Below, piece after piece: positions 28,901 to 37,004 of a DNA stretch of 46,715 nt. The stretch comes from Bacteroidota bacterium (GTDB taxonomy: Bacteria; Bacteroidota; Ignavibacteria; Ignavibacteriales; Ignavibacteriaceae). The notes below the pieces were generated by a model. It saw nothing but the letters and a program-made list of their open reading frames with translations. It did not search any database and had not been told where the DNA came from. A program made the position numbers and the translations under genes. Position 1 is the stretch's first letter. Each line of letters starts with the position of its first letter. The DNA is taken from NCBI GenBank assembly GCA_020161395.1, contig JAIUOE010000016.1:1-46715 (forward strand), read 5' to 3'.

Positions 28901-31006
28901 CTAACTCCTCCTGACAGGCATTATTATTTCAAACTCAACTTGATTATCTTCGCGAAGATTCACTTTTATTTCTCCATGATGCTGTTCAACTATATTTCGG
29001 GAGATCGACAATCCCAATCCGGTCCCCGAAGCTTTATTGGTATAAAATGGTTCAAAAAATTTCTCAATCTCAGGAAGTTGTGAACAACTGTTTTTTATCC
29101 TCAGAGCAAAAACGCCCCTCGATTCATCAAAATCAGAGATCAGTTCGATGATACCGTGCTCTTCGCTTGCTTCAATTGCATTATCAAGCAGATTAAGTAA
29201 AACCTGTCTCATCTTATCAGAATCGATTTCCAGGTTGACATCTTCAACAAAATTCCTCACATTAATATCCTTCTGTTGCAACTTGATTTTAACTTCTTCA
29301 ATGATATTTTCTATAAACCGATCCAGAACGACAGATGAATAATTTAGAGTATAAACCCGTGACAACTGCAAAACATCGTTGACCAAACCATTCATCCTGT
29401 TTATTTCCTTCTGAATAATTCTAAAAGATGAATTATCCTCCTTTGATAGAACCAAAGATTCCATTAGCATTTCAACATTTAACTTTATTGATGTGAGTGG
29501 GGTTTTTATTTCGTGCGCCATTATGGTCGACATCTTACCAAGAGCTGCAAGTTTTTCAGAATGGGCAAGCTCTCTCTCCAATTTTTTTAAGCGGGTAATA
29601 TCAAGTCCAACAAAGAGGAAATCGGATGTATCGTAAACTGTCTTTATTTTTGAGAAGGATAAGAGGATTACTTTTTCATCGATCTCGCCAGGCACTGTTA
29701 TTTCTTCGTTATGATGACCATCTTCATTACTCGAATTGACCATCTGCCTCAATATCTCCTTACCCTTAAAGATGGGGAGTGTATCCAACTTTTTCCCCTT
29801 TATATTCTGTGGGTTATCGTTAACAAGGGATTCAAATTGTTGGTTTATTTCCAAAATTGTCAAGTCTTCTCCGACGAGAGCAATCGAAGCGGTAGACTTG
29901 TCAATGGCGTCTAATAAAAGATTTATCCGGTTTTCTTTTGCCATTAGTTCCAAGGCATTTTTCTTTAATGAAACTGAGAGTTTGTTAAATGCAGCCGAAA
30001 GCTCTCCTATTTCATCATTTGACGGATATTCAAATTGGACACCTAACTCTCCCATCTCAATTTGGACGGCCTGTCCTTTAAGTTTTCTCAGCGGGTTCGA
30101 GATAATCTGAATTACTGCAAATGTCATACTGAGACTAACAATAATCCCTACAAATAAACTGATCAAAAAGTATTGTATGAGATCAACATTTGAATCGATA
30201 CCAAACAATATTTTTCCCAAAGGTATTTGGATAACAAGTATTACGATCGGGACGATAATTATTGAACTAAAGAACATCTTTCGCTTAATACTAAAATGTT
30301 CGATTTTATCAATTGTTGCTGGAAACATGTTGTACTTGCCTATGCTTATGCCGGTAAAAAGGATCACTCCGGAAAGAAATGCTAAAGGACTTACTTCTAC
30401 CAAACTATAAAAACCATACAACCATGGTAATAACAGACCTGATGTAAATGTAAATAAATTTGTGATGACTACGCCAAGAAGAAAAACTTTCAATTGTTTT
30501 TTTAGCTTAATATCGTTTTCTTCAGATATGTTTTGGATAGTGATAAATATAGAATAGATAATGAGAATTAAATACCATACTAAGAAGAGGGGGTAAGCCA
30601 TCTTGAAATTAACTTGAAATGTACCAAAATGGGAATGAGATACTTTTATTAATAATCCTGACCACAAAAGCACTAATATGATGATGGATGGAGCCAGAAT
30701 AAATAAACTCTTAAACATTCCCAGTGTCTTTTTCTTTGTCAGGTCCATCGACAGGAATGTAGTAGTAACAAGTATCAGGAGCAAAAAAGAGTGACAAGAT
30801 ATGTCAAGAATTGTTACATCCTTGTTATACATTAATAAGAAATGTATCCCGTGTGATATAAGATATCCAAAAATCAGGATTAGTAAAAGGATCAGGAGTT
30901 TACTCGTCCTGTTTCCTGTATCTCTTTTCCAGACTACAAACAGAATCCCTGCCGCTCCAATAAAAGTTGCTACCAGAAATAGAAAATGGAAAAACATATC
31001 TTGCAT
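28901..31006 (-). CDS. Membrane sensor histidine kinase with 7TM and HAMP domains
   Basis: The 701-residue protein has seven N-terminal membrane helices (~5-225), two further helices around 245-305, a HAMP linker (ISNPLRKLKGQAVQIEMGELG), a PAS domain (~350-460), a HisKA domain with H498 in MAHEIKTPL and an HATPase domain (N box DNAIEA, G2 GTGLGLSISRN). It is the partner of the NtrC-type regulator encoded two bases downstream. It likely senses metal or envelope stress at the membrane and controls the copper efflux operon. The 7TM region has no His/Met-rich periplasmic loop, so direct metal sensing is not evident. Confidence 0.92.
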   Translation of the reverse strand: MQDMFFHFLFLVATFIGAAGILFVVWKRDTGNRTSKLLILLLILIFGYLISHGIHFLLMYNKDVTILDISCHSFLLLILVTTTFLSMDLTKKKTLGMFKSLFILAPSIIILVLLWSGLLIKVSHSHFGTFQVNFKMAYPLFLVWYLILIIYSIFITIQNISEENDIKLKKQLKVFLLGVVITNLFTFTSGLLLPWLYGFYSLVEVSPLAFLSGVILFTGISIGKYNMFPATIDKIEHFSIKRKMFFSSIIIVPIVILVIQIPLGKILFGIDSNVDLIQYFLISLFVGIIVSLSMTFAVIQIISNPLRKLKGQAVQIEMGELGVQFEYPSNDEIGELSAAFNKLSVSLKKNALELMAKENRINLLLDAIDKSTASIALVGEDLTILEINQQFESLVNDNPQNIKGKKLDTLPIFKGKEILRQMVNSSNEDGHHNEEITVPGEIDEKVILLSFSKIKTVYDTSDFLFVGLDITRLKKLERELAHSEKLAALGKMSTIMAHEIKTPLTSIKLNVEMLMESLVLSKEDNSSFRIIQKEINRMNGLVNDVLQLSRVYTLNYSSVVLDRFIENIIEEVKIKLQQKDINVRNFVEDVNLEIDSDKMRQVLLNLLDNAIEASEEHGIIELISDFDESRGVFALRIKNSCSQLPEIEKFFEPFYTNKASGTGLGLSISRNIVEQHHGEIKVNLREDNQVEFEIIMPVRRS

Positions 31007-31138
31007 TATCAGGCTTGCTTATTTAAATTTTTGAAAGGATTATGGATAAATTAACAAATTTTTCCATACAATTTGGTGAAGTTTATTATTCGGAGGGATA
31101 GGGTAGGTGTAAATGTTTCTTTAATTGAGCTGATAAAA

Positions 31139-31222
31139 ACAAAAAAGATCAGACTCTCATTTGATCTTTTTCCGGCGGAGAGCCAGGGATTCTGCCGAAG
31201 GCATCCCTGCGGGAGAACCCGG
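31139..31222 (-). repeat. Degenerate tRNA-Ser 3' end copy with hairpin and terminator
   Basis: Positions 31175-31192 match the tRNA-Ser 3' end for 18 bases and then diverge into a compact hairpin (TGCC, GAA, GGCA inside CAGGGA / TCCCTG) up to about 31210. On the minus-strand reading a terminator follows (AAAAGATCA at 31143-31151 paired with TGATCTTTT at 31162-31170, T-runs). It looks like a relic of an older junction next to the element's left end. Confidence 0.55.
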
Positions 31223-31241
31223 AAATCAGACTTATTTAAAA

Positions 31242-31264
31242 CAAAAAAAGACCTGATTTCTCAG
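31242..31264 (-). terminator. Terminator of the displaced tRNA-Ser 3' end
   Basis: CCTGA / TCAGG stem (31251-31255 with 31260-31264) followed on the minus strand by TCTTTTTTTG. It lies just after the left-junction tRNA 3' fragment, and was probably the original terminator of the tRNA-Ser gene before the element inserted. Confidence 0.6.
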
Positions 31265-31276
31265 GCCTCATTCTTT

Positions 31277-31301
31277 GCGGAGAGCCAGGGATTCGAACCC
31301 C
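31277..31301 (-). repeat. attL: 25-bp copy of tRNA-Ser 3' end
   Basis: Identical over 25 bases to 46414-46438 inside the intact tRNA-Ser gene, and in direct orientation. It is a 3' tRNA fragment with no 5' half nearby, the usual mark of site-specific integration by a tyrosine recombinase. Confidence 0.92.
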
Positions 31302-31445
31302 CTATTTGTATACCACTCCAAAAAACGCTTTTTTGATTTGAAATCGCAAAATATTGGTGCATTCCGGTTGAAATATTTCCCATTTTTGTCGGTAATAGTG
31401 TGCAATAAATGTACAAATTTTTTATTGGGGTATTGCATAAAATTT

Positions 31446-32129
31446 TCACGATTCCGTCCTCCGATCGGCTAGAAAAAAATCCAGATCGCTCTTCTTGTAA
31501 AAAATCTTTCCATCTTGCTTGATGTAAGGAATGGCCCCTATCGAATTGTAATTGTAAAGCGTTTTTTGTGTCACCTTTAAATAAGAGATGGCCTGCTTAA
31601 AATCCATCATCATACTGCTCGATCGGTCGCCTGCAATAATTTTTGGAAAATCCTCTTGGGCCTTCAATACATAGTATTGTCGCAAACCATCATCATCGGG
31701 GTTCAACAGTATCTCAGATATGACACCTTTTGTATCGGGCGAGAGAACACAGTAGACAGTGATCACATTTTCCCTTGAAAGGTTGTGAAACTCATAGACC
31801 AATCGGTTAGTCCGGTTTGTTGAAAGTTTCACTTCAACATCGTAAGGTGAGGTTAATAGCCCGCTCAGATAATGGCTTTCTCGCATTATCAAAAACAATA
31901 CACCTCGATTACCTACATCATACTGAATTGTGGCTTTGTTTTCACTGTCAAAAAGTGGTTTATCAAAGATGCGTATCCTACCAGGATGAAAATGTTCTGA
32001 CCTCTTCAATCCCAAATCTTGTGCGTAGTCCGGGGTGATCGTCTCCTCTAAAAGGATTTCTTTAATCCCGTAGCGATTTATTCCATCCTCATAGGTGATA
32101 ATCTTCTGTAGATTAATGAGTCTCTTCAC
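31446..32129 (-). CDS. Protein with excisionase-like C-terminal helix-turn-helix
   Basis: The last ~55 of 227 residues (MDFKQAISYLKVTQKTLYNYNSIGAIPYIKQDGKIFYKKSDLDFFL) form a HTH_17/MerR-like DNA-binding domain as found in excisionases. The N-terminal ~165 residues are beta-rich and not recognised. The gene lies just inside the left att site and its start is 21 bases from the first iteron. It could therefore be an excision factor, the regulator of the origin region, or a replication initiator. It reads away from the replication genes. Confidence 0.7.
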   Translation of the reverse strand: MKRLINLQKIITYEDGINRYGIKEILLEETITPDYAQDLGLKRSEHFHPGRIRIFDKPLFDSENKATIQYDVGNRGVLFLIMRESHYLSGLLTSPYDVEVKLSTNRTNRLVYEFHNLSRENVITVYCVLSPDTKGVISEILLNPDDDGLRQYYVLKAQEDFPKIIAGDRSSSMMMDFKQAISYLKVTQKTLYNYNSIGAIPYIKQDGKIFYKKSDLDFFLADRRTES

Positions 32130-32150
32130 TCATGTCCTTTCATATGGGGA

Positions 32151-32458
32151 TGTCACACTCTGCAAATCGGTGTGACAGCGGGTATTACAGTTATGGGGGT
32201 GTAAAAAGTGCGTTTTTGGCCTGTAATTATGTATTTTAATGGCTGTGTCACAGTGTCACAGGTGTCACACCTCATTTTCATAACTATTTCAAAAAATAAG
32301 CTATAAAAAAATAAAAAAATATTTTTTGTTTCTGAAAACTTAATTTAGGTAAAATATAGTGTGACAGTGTGACAAACTGCGTTTATAGCTCAAATTCGCA
32401 GAAAAAGTGTCACACTTACCTAAAATCAGATGTGACATCAAGCGTGACAGGTGTGACA
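32151..32458. other. Probable replication origin with TGTGACA iterons
   Basis: Eleven copies of an 8-base box (consensus GTGTGACA or its complement) lie at 32151, 32170, 32246, 32254, 32263, 32359, 32367, 32408, 32430, 32442 (GCGTGACA) and 32451, in both orientations. Several pairs are directly adjacent. A strongly A/T-rich block (32283-32345) sits in the middle, as a DNA-unwinding element would. The downstream primase-helicase gene supports an origin call. Confidence 0.72.
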
Positions 32459-32483
32459 GAAAAAAAATTTTTTTGAATCCCAC

Positions 32484-32512
32484 TTGACACTTTCAAGATT
32501 TTAGCGTACACT
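32484..32512 (+). promoter_or_regulatory. Sigma-70-like promoter of the replication operon
   Basis: TTGACA (32484-32489), a 17-base spacer and TACACT (32507-32512) form an enterobacterial-style promoter, unlike the TAnnTTTG form at rpsT. It is 26 bases downstream of the last iteron, so iteron-bound protein could control it. An AAGGAGGT ribosome-binding site precedes the ATG at 32551. Confidence 0.7.
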
Positions 32513-32550
32513 TAATACAGATACTAAAATAAAATTTGAAGGAGGTAACC

Positions 32551-32793
32551 ATGACAACTATCGAAATCAATCTAAAGGAGCTTCTATCCGAGCTCGAGAT
32601 GACTCAAAGCGAATTCGCGACGGAAATCGGTTTTTCCAGAGCCGCTTTGAATGTCGCCCTCAATAAAGGTCGATGTACAGTCAAAATGATCAGAGCAATA
32701 AGAAATTTTATTGCCGGTAAAGAAAATATTAACCTGAGTAACTTCATACTTAAGAGAAGTTATGATAAATTAGAGGAAAACGATGTTAGTTAG
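32551..32793 (+). CDS. Cro/CI-like helix-turn-helix regulator
   Basis: Start ATG 32551 has a near-perfect ribosome-binding site (AAGGAGGT). The 80-residue protein contains a helix-turn-helix of the phage Cro type (MTQSEFATEIGFSRAALNVALNKG). It is the first gene of a four-gene rightward operon with the primase-helicase, and probably regulates its own promoter and the neighbouring origin. It overlaps the next start by 11 bases. Confidence 0.82.
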   Translation: MTTIEINLKELLSELEMTQSEFATEIGFSRAALNVALNKGRCTVKMIRAIRNFIAGKENINLSNFILKRSYDKLEENDVS

Positions 32794-33037
32794 AGATAAA
32801 TTTAAGCTAGCATGGCTCACATTTAATGGTTTTAAGTGGAGTCGAATACAAACAAGTGAAACCGGAACATTTGAGTATATCTTTGATGGTACGAAAGATG
32901 AAAAGGAATGCTTAAGACAGTATGGTTCAAATGATGCCATGTCTGTCAAAGAGTTGAAGGAAGAACTTCAGCTCAATCAATATAGATCACAGGAGTCAAT
33001 CACCAATGAAAGGAAAAACAATATCAATATCAATTAA
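32783..33037 (+). CDS. Small protein between regulator and primase, unknown function
   Basis: This 84-residue frame starts inside the end of the HTH gene (GAGGA ribosome-binding site) and overlaps the primase start by 32 bases, so all three are coupled. It has aromatic-rich strand-like N-terminal sequence (WLTFNGFKWSRIQTSETGTFEYIF) and a basic tail. No family is recognised. The tight coupling suggests a real replication-module protein. Confidence 0.6.
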   Translation: MLVRDKFKLAWLTFNGFKWSRIQTSETGTFEYIFDGTKDEKECLRQYGSNDAMSVKELKEELQLNQYRSQESITNERKNNININ

Positions 33038-35105
33038 TAAGAATTTAACCGAAAAAATTAGAAAACAAAAGGGTAAGGAATACATAAACTCTATCAGCCG
33101 TGACGGCTGGGAACCCCTAACTGTAGACCCATTCAATCTTACCGGAGATTTTTTCTCCTCATGTGCGCAGTATTTTGCAGAACTGTTCGACTACTCCAAA
33201 GGTAAAGACCACCTCAACACTGACTTTTCCTCGATTTCAGCTATAGTCCTCGATTACGATGCCAAGGATGGAAGTATTACATCGAAAGAAGCCGATGAGC
33301 TCATCAAAAACATGAACTTCAAAGCTTATCTTGTTGGTGGAAGTTCATATGACCCCCTTGTTAAGGACTCATTCAGAATCATCTTCCCTTTAGAAAAGCA
33401 AATAGGAGGCATGGAGTTATCAGAGATCATAAACTTGATAGCGAAGTCCAAAACTCCATTTGCGAAAGGACTGGACCCGACAGCCGGCACCATGAGATTT
33501 TGGCAACCGGCATCATCCGCACTGTATTCAACGAACGAAGCAACTGAACTTCTGTCAATTGAGAGGATAGAAAAGTACTTTAATATCCCGGTGGTTAGAA
33601 AGCTCGATGAGATTGACTATAGCAAAGCCAAGCGTCAGGAAACAAAACTTCTGGATGGGATAGTTGATATAACACTTGAAGCTAGTTCAGGTGAGTTCAA
33701 ACTTGGTGAGTTATCGTTAAAGGAAGGTCAGAAAAAGCAATGCTTCTGCCCAGACTGCGGAAATAATCCCGGCAGGAGTAATAAAGGAAAGAACAACGCC
33801 TTTATAAGCGTGAATTCTAAAGGAGCTTACTACTTGTATTGCAGTTCTGAAAGCAAAACAATATGGTTTGAACCTAATGTAGAGTTGGCCACGGAGCCGT
33901 ATTATGTTCTTGGGAAAGCCGTTTACGAGGTTTCAGTAGAAGATCACAAAATATGGGTAACAGAGGTTAGAGATAAAATATTCTTCATTCGAGCCAAAGT
34001 TGCGAATAACAAAGATCTTGAAGACAAATTTTTCGCTCACATTGTCAACAACAAGTTTATCAGCACTAGCTTTAAAGTGGAATACCTTCACTCCGCTGAG
34101 TGGGAGAAAGAAGAGTTCGAGCGTGAGGGAAATACATTGCGATTAAAGATCCCGGCAATACCGGTTCAAACTCAGGACAATCAATTCATTGAGAATGTTT
34201 TAGATGAATGGTTTGGGAATTACAAAGATTTTATAAAGGAGTGGTGGGCTTCATACTGCTACACCAACTTTGTGAAGCTTCCTACATTACTGCTTACCGG
34301 AAAAAGAAGTACAGGGAAAAATACTTTTGTTGAAATGGTTATGAAATCCTTCCCTAACTCAGTAGCTACTCCAATTGATCTCGATGCCAGGTTCAATCCA
34401 TATGTGGAAAGGAAGTTGATTTTCTTAGATGAGCACCTCGAATCGGGAGTAAAACAGTATAAACTGTTGAAACAACTCAGCGGCTCTGATTTCCTTCAGA
34501 TGGAAAAGAAATTCGCTGATCCTGTTCAAGTCAGGAATAACTTGAATGTAATTATCGCCAGTAACGACTCTACGCCAATCTGGCTTAAGAGAAATGAAGT
34601 GCCTGCCGATGAGATCAGGAATCAGTTCTTCGCTTGGGAGTTTCCGACATTACCGTCCAACAAGATGGATGCTCAACTGAAAGAAAAACTAGAGGAGAGG
34701 ATAGGGCACTACATAAGGACCGAGTTACTAGAAGTTTTTAATTCGATTAAAGGAAATATGAAAAACTTCCGTTACGCCATCCCGGTTCCGATTACCGACC
34801 CCCTGAAGGAAATGTATAATCGCTCTGTTTCTCCTAATGAGGAGGCTGCCGATGAATTCATAGAAGAGTGGGAGAATAGCCTTATTGGTTTCAAAAAGGA
34901 GGTCAGACCTTCAGAGATCAAGAAGTGGTGCAAAGATAACAGCGTGAATAGCACCTGGCTGATAAAGGAGCTAAAGGAAAGAAAATGGATGAGCTCAGAA
35001 CTGCAACAGAAGAGAGATCATGGCAAGCAATACAGATCTTATGAAATTCTAGATCCTGTTAACAATAAACTTAATAATCAAGGAGGAAAACCCAATGACG
35101 AATAA
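33006..35105 (+). CDS. Primase-helicase (AEP-like N-terminus, zinc motif, SF3 helicase)
   Basis: The 699-residue protein has an archaeo-eukaryotic primase-like N-terminus with D83 and D85 in IVLDYDAKDGS and the segment SFRIIFPL at ~110-117. A Cys cluster (CFCPDCGNNPG and a later Cys, ~246-280) may bind zinc. A superfamily 3 helicase follows (Walker A GKRSTGKNT at ~431, Walker B LIFLDEH at ~470, motif C VIIASND). It would prime and unwind at the adjacent origin. The histidine usual in primase motif II seems to be replaced by Tyr (GGSSYDP), so priming activity is uncertain. Confidence 0.88.
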   Translation: MKGKTISISINKNLTEKIRKQKGKEYINSISRDGWEPLTVDPFNLTGDFFSSCAQYFAELFDYSKGKDHLNTDFSSISAIVLDYDAKDGSITSKEADELIKNMNFKAYLVGGSSYDPLVKDSFRIIFPLEKQIGGMELSEIINLIAKSKTPFAKGLDPTAGTMRFWQPASSALYSTNEATELLSIERIEKYFNIPVVRKLDEIDYSKAKRQETKLLDGIVDITLEASSGEFKLGELSLKEGQKKQCFCPDCGNNPGRSNKGKNNAFISVNSKGAYYLYCSSESKTIWFEPNVELATEPYYVLGKAVYEVSVEDHKIWVTEVRDKIFFIRAKVANNKDLEDKFFAHIVNNKFISTSFKVEYLHSAEWEKEEFEREGNTLRLKIPAIPVQTQDNQFIENVLDEWFGNYKDFIKEWWASYCYTNFVKLPTLLLTGKRSTGKNTFVEMVMKSFPNSVATPIDLDARFNPYVERKLIFLDEHLESGVKQYKLLKQLSGSDFLQMEKKFADPVQVRNNLNVIIASNDSTPIWLKRNEVPADEIRNQFFAWEFPTLPSNKMDAQLKEKLEERIGHYIRTELLEVFNSIKGNMKNFRYAIPVPITDPLKEMYNRSVSPNEEAADEFIEEWENSLIGFKKEVRPSEIKKWCKDNSVNSTWLIKELKERKWMSSELQQKRDHGKQYRSYEILDPVNNKLNNQGGKPNDE

Positions 35106-35466
35106 TCAATTACAGACAATACTAAATGCAAATCCGACACTTTGTCTTTACGGATTTGAAGACAATTTGAACCATAAAATAGGTTCATATGGAAATGTAA
35201 GCACTGCTACAAGCCCGATGACGGAAAAATGGATACCGAACATTGAAAAATGTATTGAATGGCTTTCGAGACAACAGGTAATCAGAAGATTCTATGCGGA
35301 CAGGTATTCTCAGAATCTTAAGGTGTGTGTTGAACAAGAGTCGAAAATGTATATCCCTGCGGGGTGCATGATTGTCGCATGTATTCATCTTGGAATCCCG
35401 TGGAAAAGACGAGAAGGCACGCCGGACATTCTGATCCCGATATCAACAAAACACATGAGAAGTTAA
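35095..35466 (+). CDS. Hypothetical protein, last gene of replication operon
   Basis: The 123-residue product starts inside the primase end (GGAGGAAAACCC ribosome-binding site, 11-base overlap). It is alpha/beta with conserved-looking aromatic and charged residues (KWIPNIEKCIEWLSRQQVIRRFYADRY). No family is recognised. Operon position suggests a replication or control accessory. A strong terminator follows. Confidence 0.62.
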   Translation: MTNNQLQTILNANPTLCLYGFEDNLNHKIGSYGNVSTATSPMTEKWIPNIEKCIEWLSRQQVIRRFYADRYSQNLKVCVEQESKMYIPAGCMIVACIHLGIPWKRREGTPDILIPISTKHMRS

Positions 35467-35468
35467 AC

Positions 35469-35495
35469 AAGCTGGGTAAACCCCAGCTTTTTTTT
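35469..35495 (+). terminator. Terminator of the replication operon
   Basis: AAGCTGGG (35469-35476) pairs with CCCAGCTT (35482-35489), followed by TTTTTTT to 35495, a strong intrinsic terminator 3 bases after the stop codon. Confidence 0.9.
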
Positions 35496-35525
35496 ATCCG
35501 GTTCAAGCACTTCGCCGGCATTTGA

Positions 35526-35548
35526 AACATGTTACGGGAACATGTTAC
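35526..35548. repeat. Direct repeat AACATGTTAC, two copies
   Basis: AACATGTTAC occurs at 35526-35535 and 35539-35548, 13 bases apart, each containing the palindrome AACATGTT. Possible regulator-binding pair; no gene starts close by. Confidence 0.45.
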
Positions 35549-35874
35549 AGAGCGACCTTCATACATGCAACAATTGGCTAAAAAACATTGATTAGAGAGT
35601 AAAAACAAAACATTTTTAAGCTAACTTGCACCAACTGATGATGAATTTTCGAAAGCAAAACAGTTGACAAAATTTAAGGTTCCATAGTGTACCCCCCTAG
35701 AATGGGACCCAATAAAAAATATCTCAACAGGTACACCCGCTTTGTTTACCCACCCCCGTCATTTAAATTTTCAATTTATAATTTGGGGGGATTAAACAAC
35801 TGAAGATATGCCAATTACTTAGAAATCGACTTCAATACAGCCCTTAAAAATAAGAACTGATGAGAGAAACATAG
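35549..35874. other. Non-coding spacer
   Basis: About 325 bases without a gene or clear repeat between the replication operon and the minus-strand hypothetical gene. Confidence 0.45.
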
Positions 35875-35902
35875 AAAAAAGCAGGAGAAAAATCCTCCTG
35901 CT
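35875..35902 (-). terminator. Terminator of the 35910-36194 gene
   Basis: AGCAGGAG (35880-35887) pairs with CTCCTGCT (35895-35902). On the minus strand a T-run follows. Confidence 0.85.
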
Positions 35903-35909
35903 CAGAAAA

Positions 35910-36194
35910 CTAAACCAACCAAGACTTGAAAATTTTGATTAGTCTTTCATCTTTGCTGAATCTTGATTTCATATCGTATTCGTCTTTCATAGATATAAAG
36001 ACAAGATATTCTCTGCCTTCAACATTCTCAAGACAGACTTTAGTCAGAGTATACCCTGGAGGTCTCATCTTTTTGAAATCCGGTATTACTTCATTCGGTA
36101 TTGAAAATATACCGGAAGAAGGTAACTTGTAGTCCCAATCTCTTTCGTTAATAAAGACGAATGGAAGCTTACGCTCTTCTGATTTTTGCTGCAT
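35910..36194 (-). CDS. Hypothetical 94-residue cytoplasmic protein
   Basis: Small alpha/beta protein without signal or membrane segment (MQQKSEERKLPFVFINERDWDYKLPSSG, ending IKIFKSWLV). A strong terminator directly follows the stop, which supports that it is a real gene. No family is recognised. It is an element-borne orphan between non-coding DNA and a lipoprotein gene on the same strand. Confidence 0.6.
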   Translation of the reverse strand: MQQKSEERKLPFVFINERDWDYKLPSSGIFSIPNEVIPDFKKMRPPGYTLTKVCLENVEGREYLVFISMKDEYDMKSRFSKDERLIKIFKSWLV

Positions 36195-36357
36195 ACTTAT
36201 ACTTTAGCTCCTATAATTTATGTTGTGATTCTATGAGTTCTATATAATCTTACTGTTGAGCAAGATGTTAATTAGCCAGCTCAACATAGATTTCTAGTTC
36301 TTCAGCTATCAACTTTGCTCCAACAATTCGTTGTTGTAAACAATCTGGAGAACCGTT

Positions 36358-36867
36358 TTATCTTAATTTTATTTGAAATGCACTTATAAGACCTTCAGCT
36401 GATCTTTTTCTGACATCAATCAAATTTGCACCACTTGCTAGAGATTTTGGGATGGAAATAGTAAATTCCTGTTCCTTACCAGGCTGAATTTCAATTCTAT
36501 AGAAATAATTTGCCAAGTTACCTAAAAGTTCTTCGTTTTTCATTAAAAAGAGATCCTCCCCTACTATTATAAACAATTCAAAGCCTGTATTTTTTACTTT
36601 CAGTTTCAAATTGGAAACCGTCGCTCCTGAAGTGTCATAAGATATAGGGGTTAGTTTTATCTCTATTTTGCGCTGTATCTTAGTAAGGCCTTCTCTTCCT
36701 TGGTACGAATAGGATATACTAAAGTCCCTGTTCAGCATCGTAATACTGGGTGTGAGTTTTGATGAATCAATTTTGACTTCGGGCTTTGGTACGACTTTTA
36801 CCTCTTCTTTACACCCTGAAATTAACAGAGCAATGATTATTGTTGTTAGACTGAACAAAGCTTTCAT
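36358..36867 (-). CDS. Element-borne lipoprotein with Ig/DUF4352-like fold
   Basis: A lipoprotein signal (FSLTTIIIALLISGC) is followed by a Lys/Val-rich linker and a beta-sandwich-like domain with alternating strands (KIEIKLTPISYDTSGATVSNLKLKVKNTGFELFIIVGED). That layout resembles DUF4352-like extracellular domains. Function unknown; it would sit in the periplasm or on the cell surface. After its stop codon the same frame continues open for 29 codons, which may be chance. Confidence 0.62.
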   Translation of the reverse strand: MKALFSLTTIIIALLISGCKEEVKVVPKPEVKIDSSKLTPSITMLNRDFSISYSYQGREGLTKIQRKIEIKLTPISYDTSGATVSNLKLKVKNTGFELFIIVGEDLFLMKNEELLGNLANYFYRIEIQPGKEQEFTISIPKSLASGANLIDVRKRSAEGLISAFQIKLR

Positions 36868-36928
36868 GATTATATTCCTTTATATATTATTGAGACTGTC
36901 TTATTGATCTAAATAATGTAAAAACAAA

Positions 36929-37004
36929 AAAACGGAAACCATCCCTTGGGCACACACCTCAGCACATCATGCCTTGGCTATGACCAAAAGTCGGTTTCCG
37001 TTTT
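36929..37004 (-). ncRNA. Candidate structured RNA or leader with terminator-like stem
   Basis: A perfect 12-bp stem (AAAACGGAAACC at 36929-36940 with GGTTTCCGTTTT at 36993-37004) encloses 52 bases that include a GAC/GTC hairpin and a GGCA/TGCC pairing. On the minus strand a T-rich run follows. It lies between the seven-gene operon and the lipoprotein gene and could end the operon transcript or be a separate small RNA. Confidence 0.4.

Noticed and set aside
31073-31336. Plus-strand 87-codon frame spanning the tRNA-derived repeats
   Set aside because: Its sequence (ESQGF, CRRHPCG) is produced by reading antisense tRNA and hairpin repeats, a known source of false protein calls.
32151-32458. CRISPR array
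   Set aside because: The repeat unit is only 8 bases, occurs in both orientations, spacing is irregular and no cas gene is near.
36268-36357. Open frame of 29 codons continuing after the stop of the 36358-36867 lipoprotein gene
   Set aside because: It reads like protein (QRIVGAKLIAEELEIYVELAN) but has no start codon or ribosome-binding site; could be chance or a trace of a longer ancestor.
36929-37004. Integron attC site
   Set aside because: The inverted repeat has no RYYYAAC/GTTRRRY ends and no integron integrase is present.
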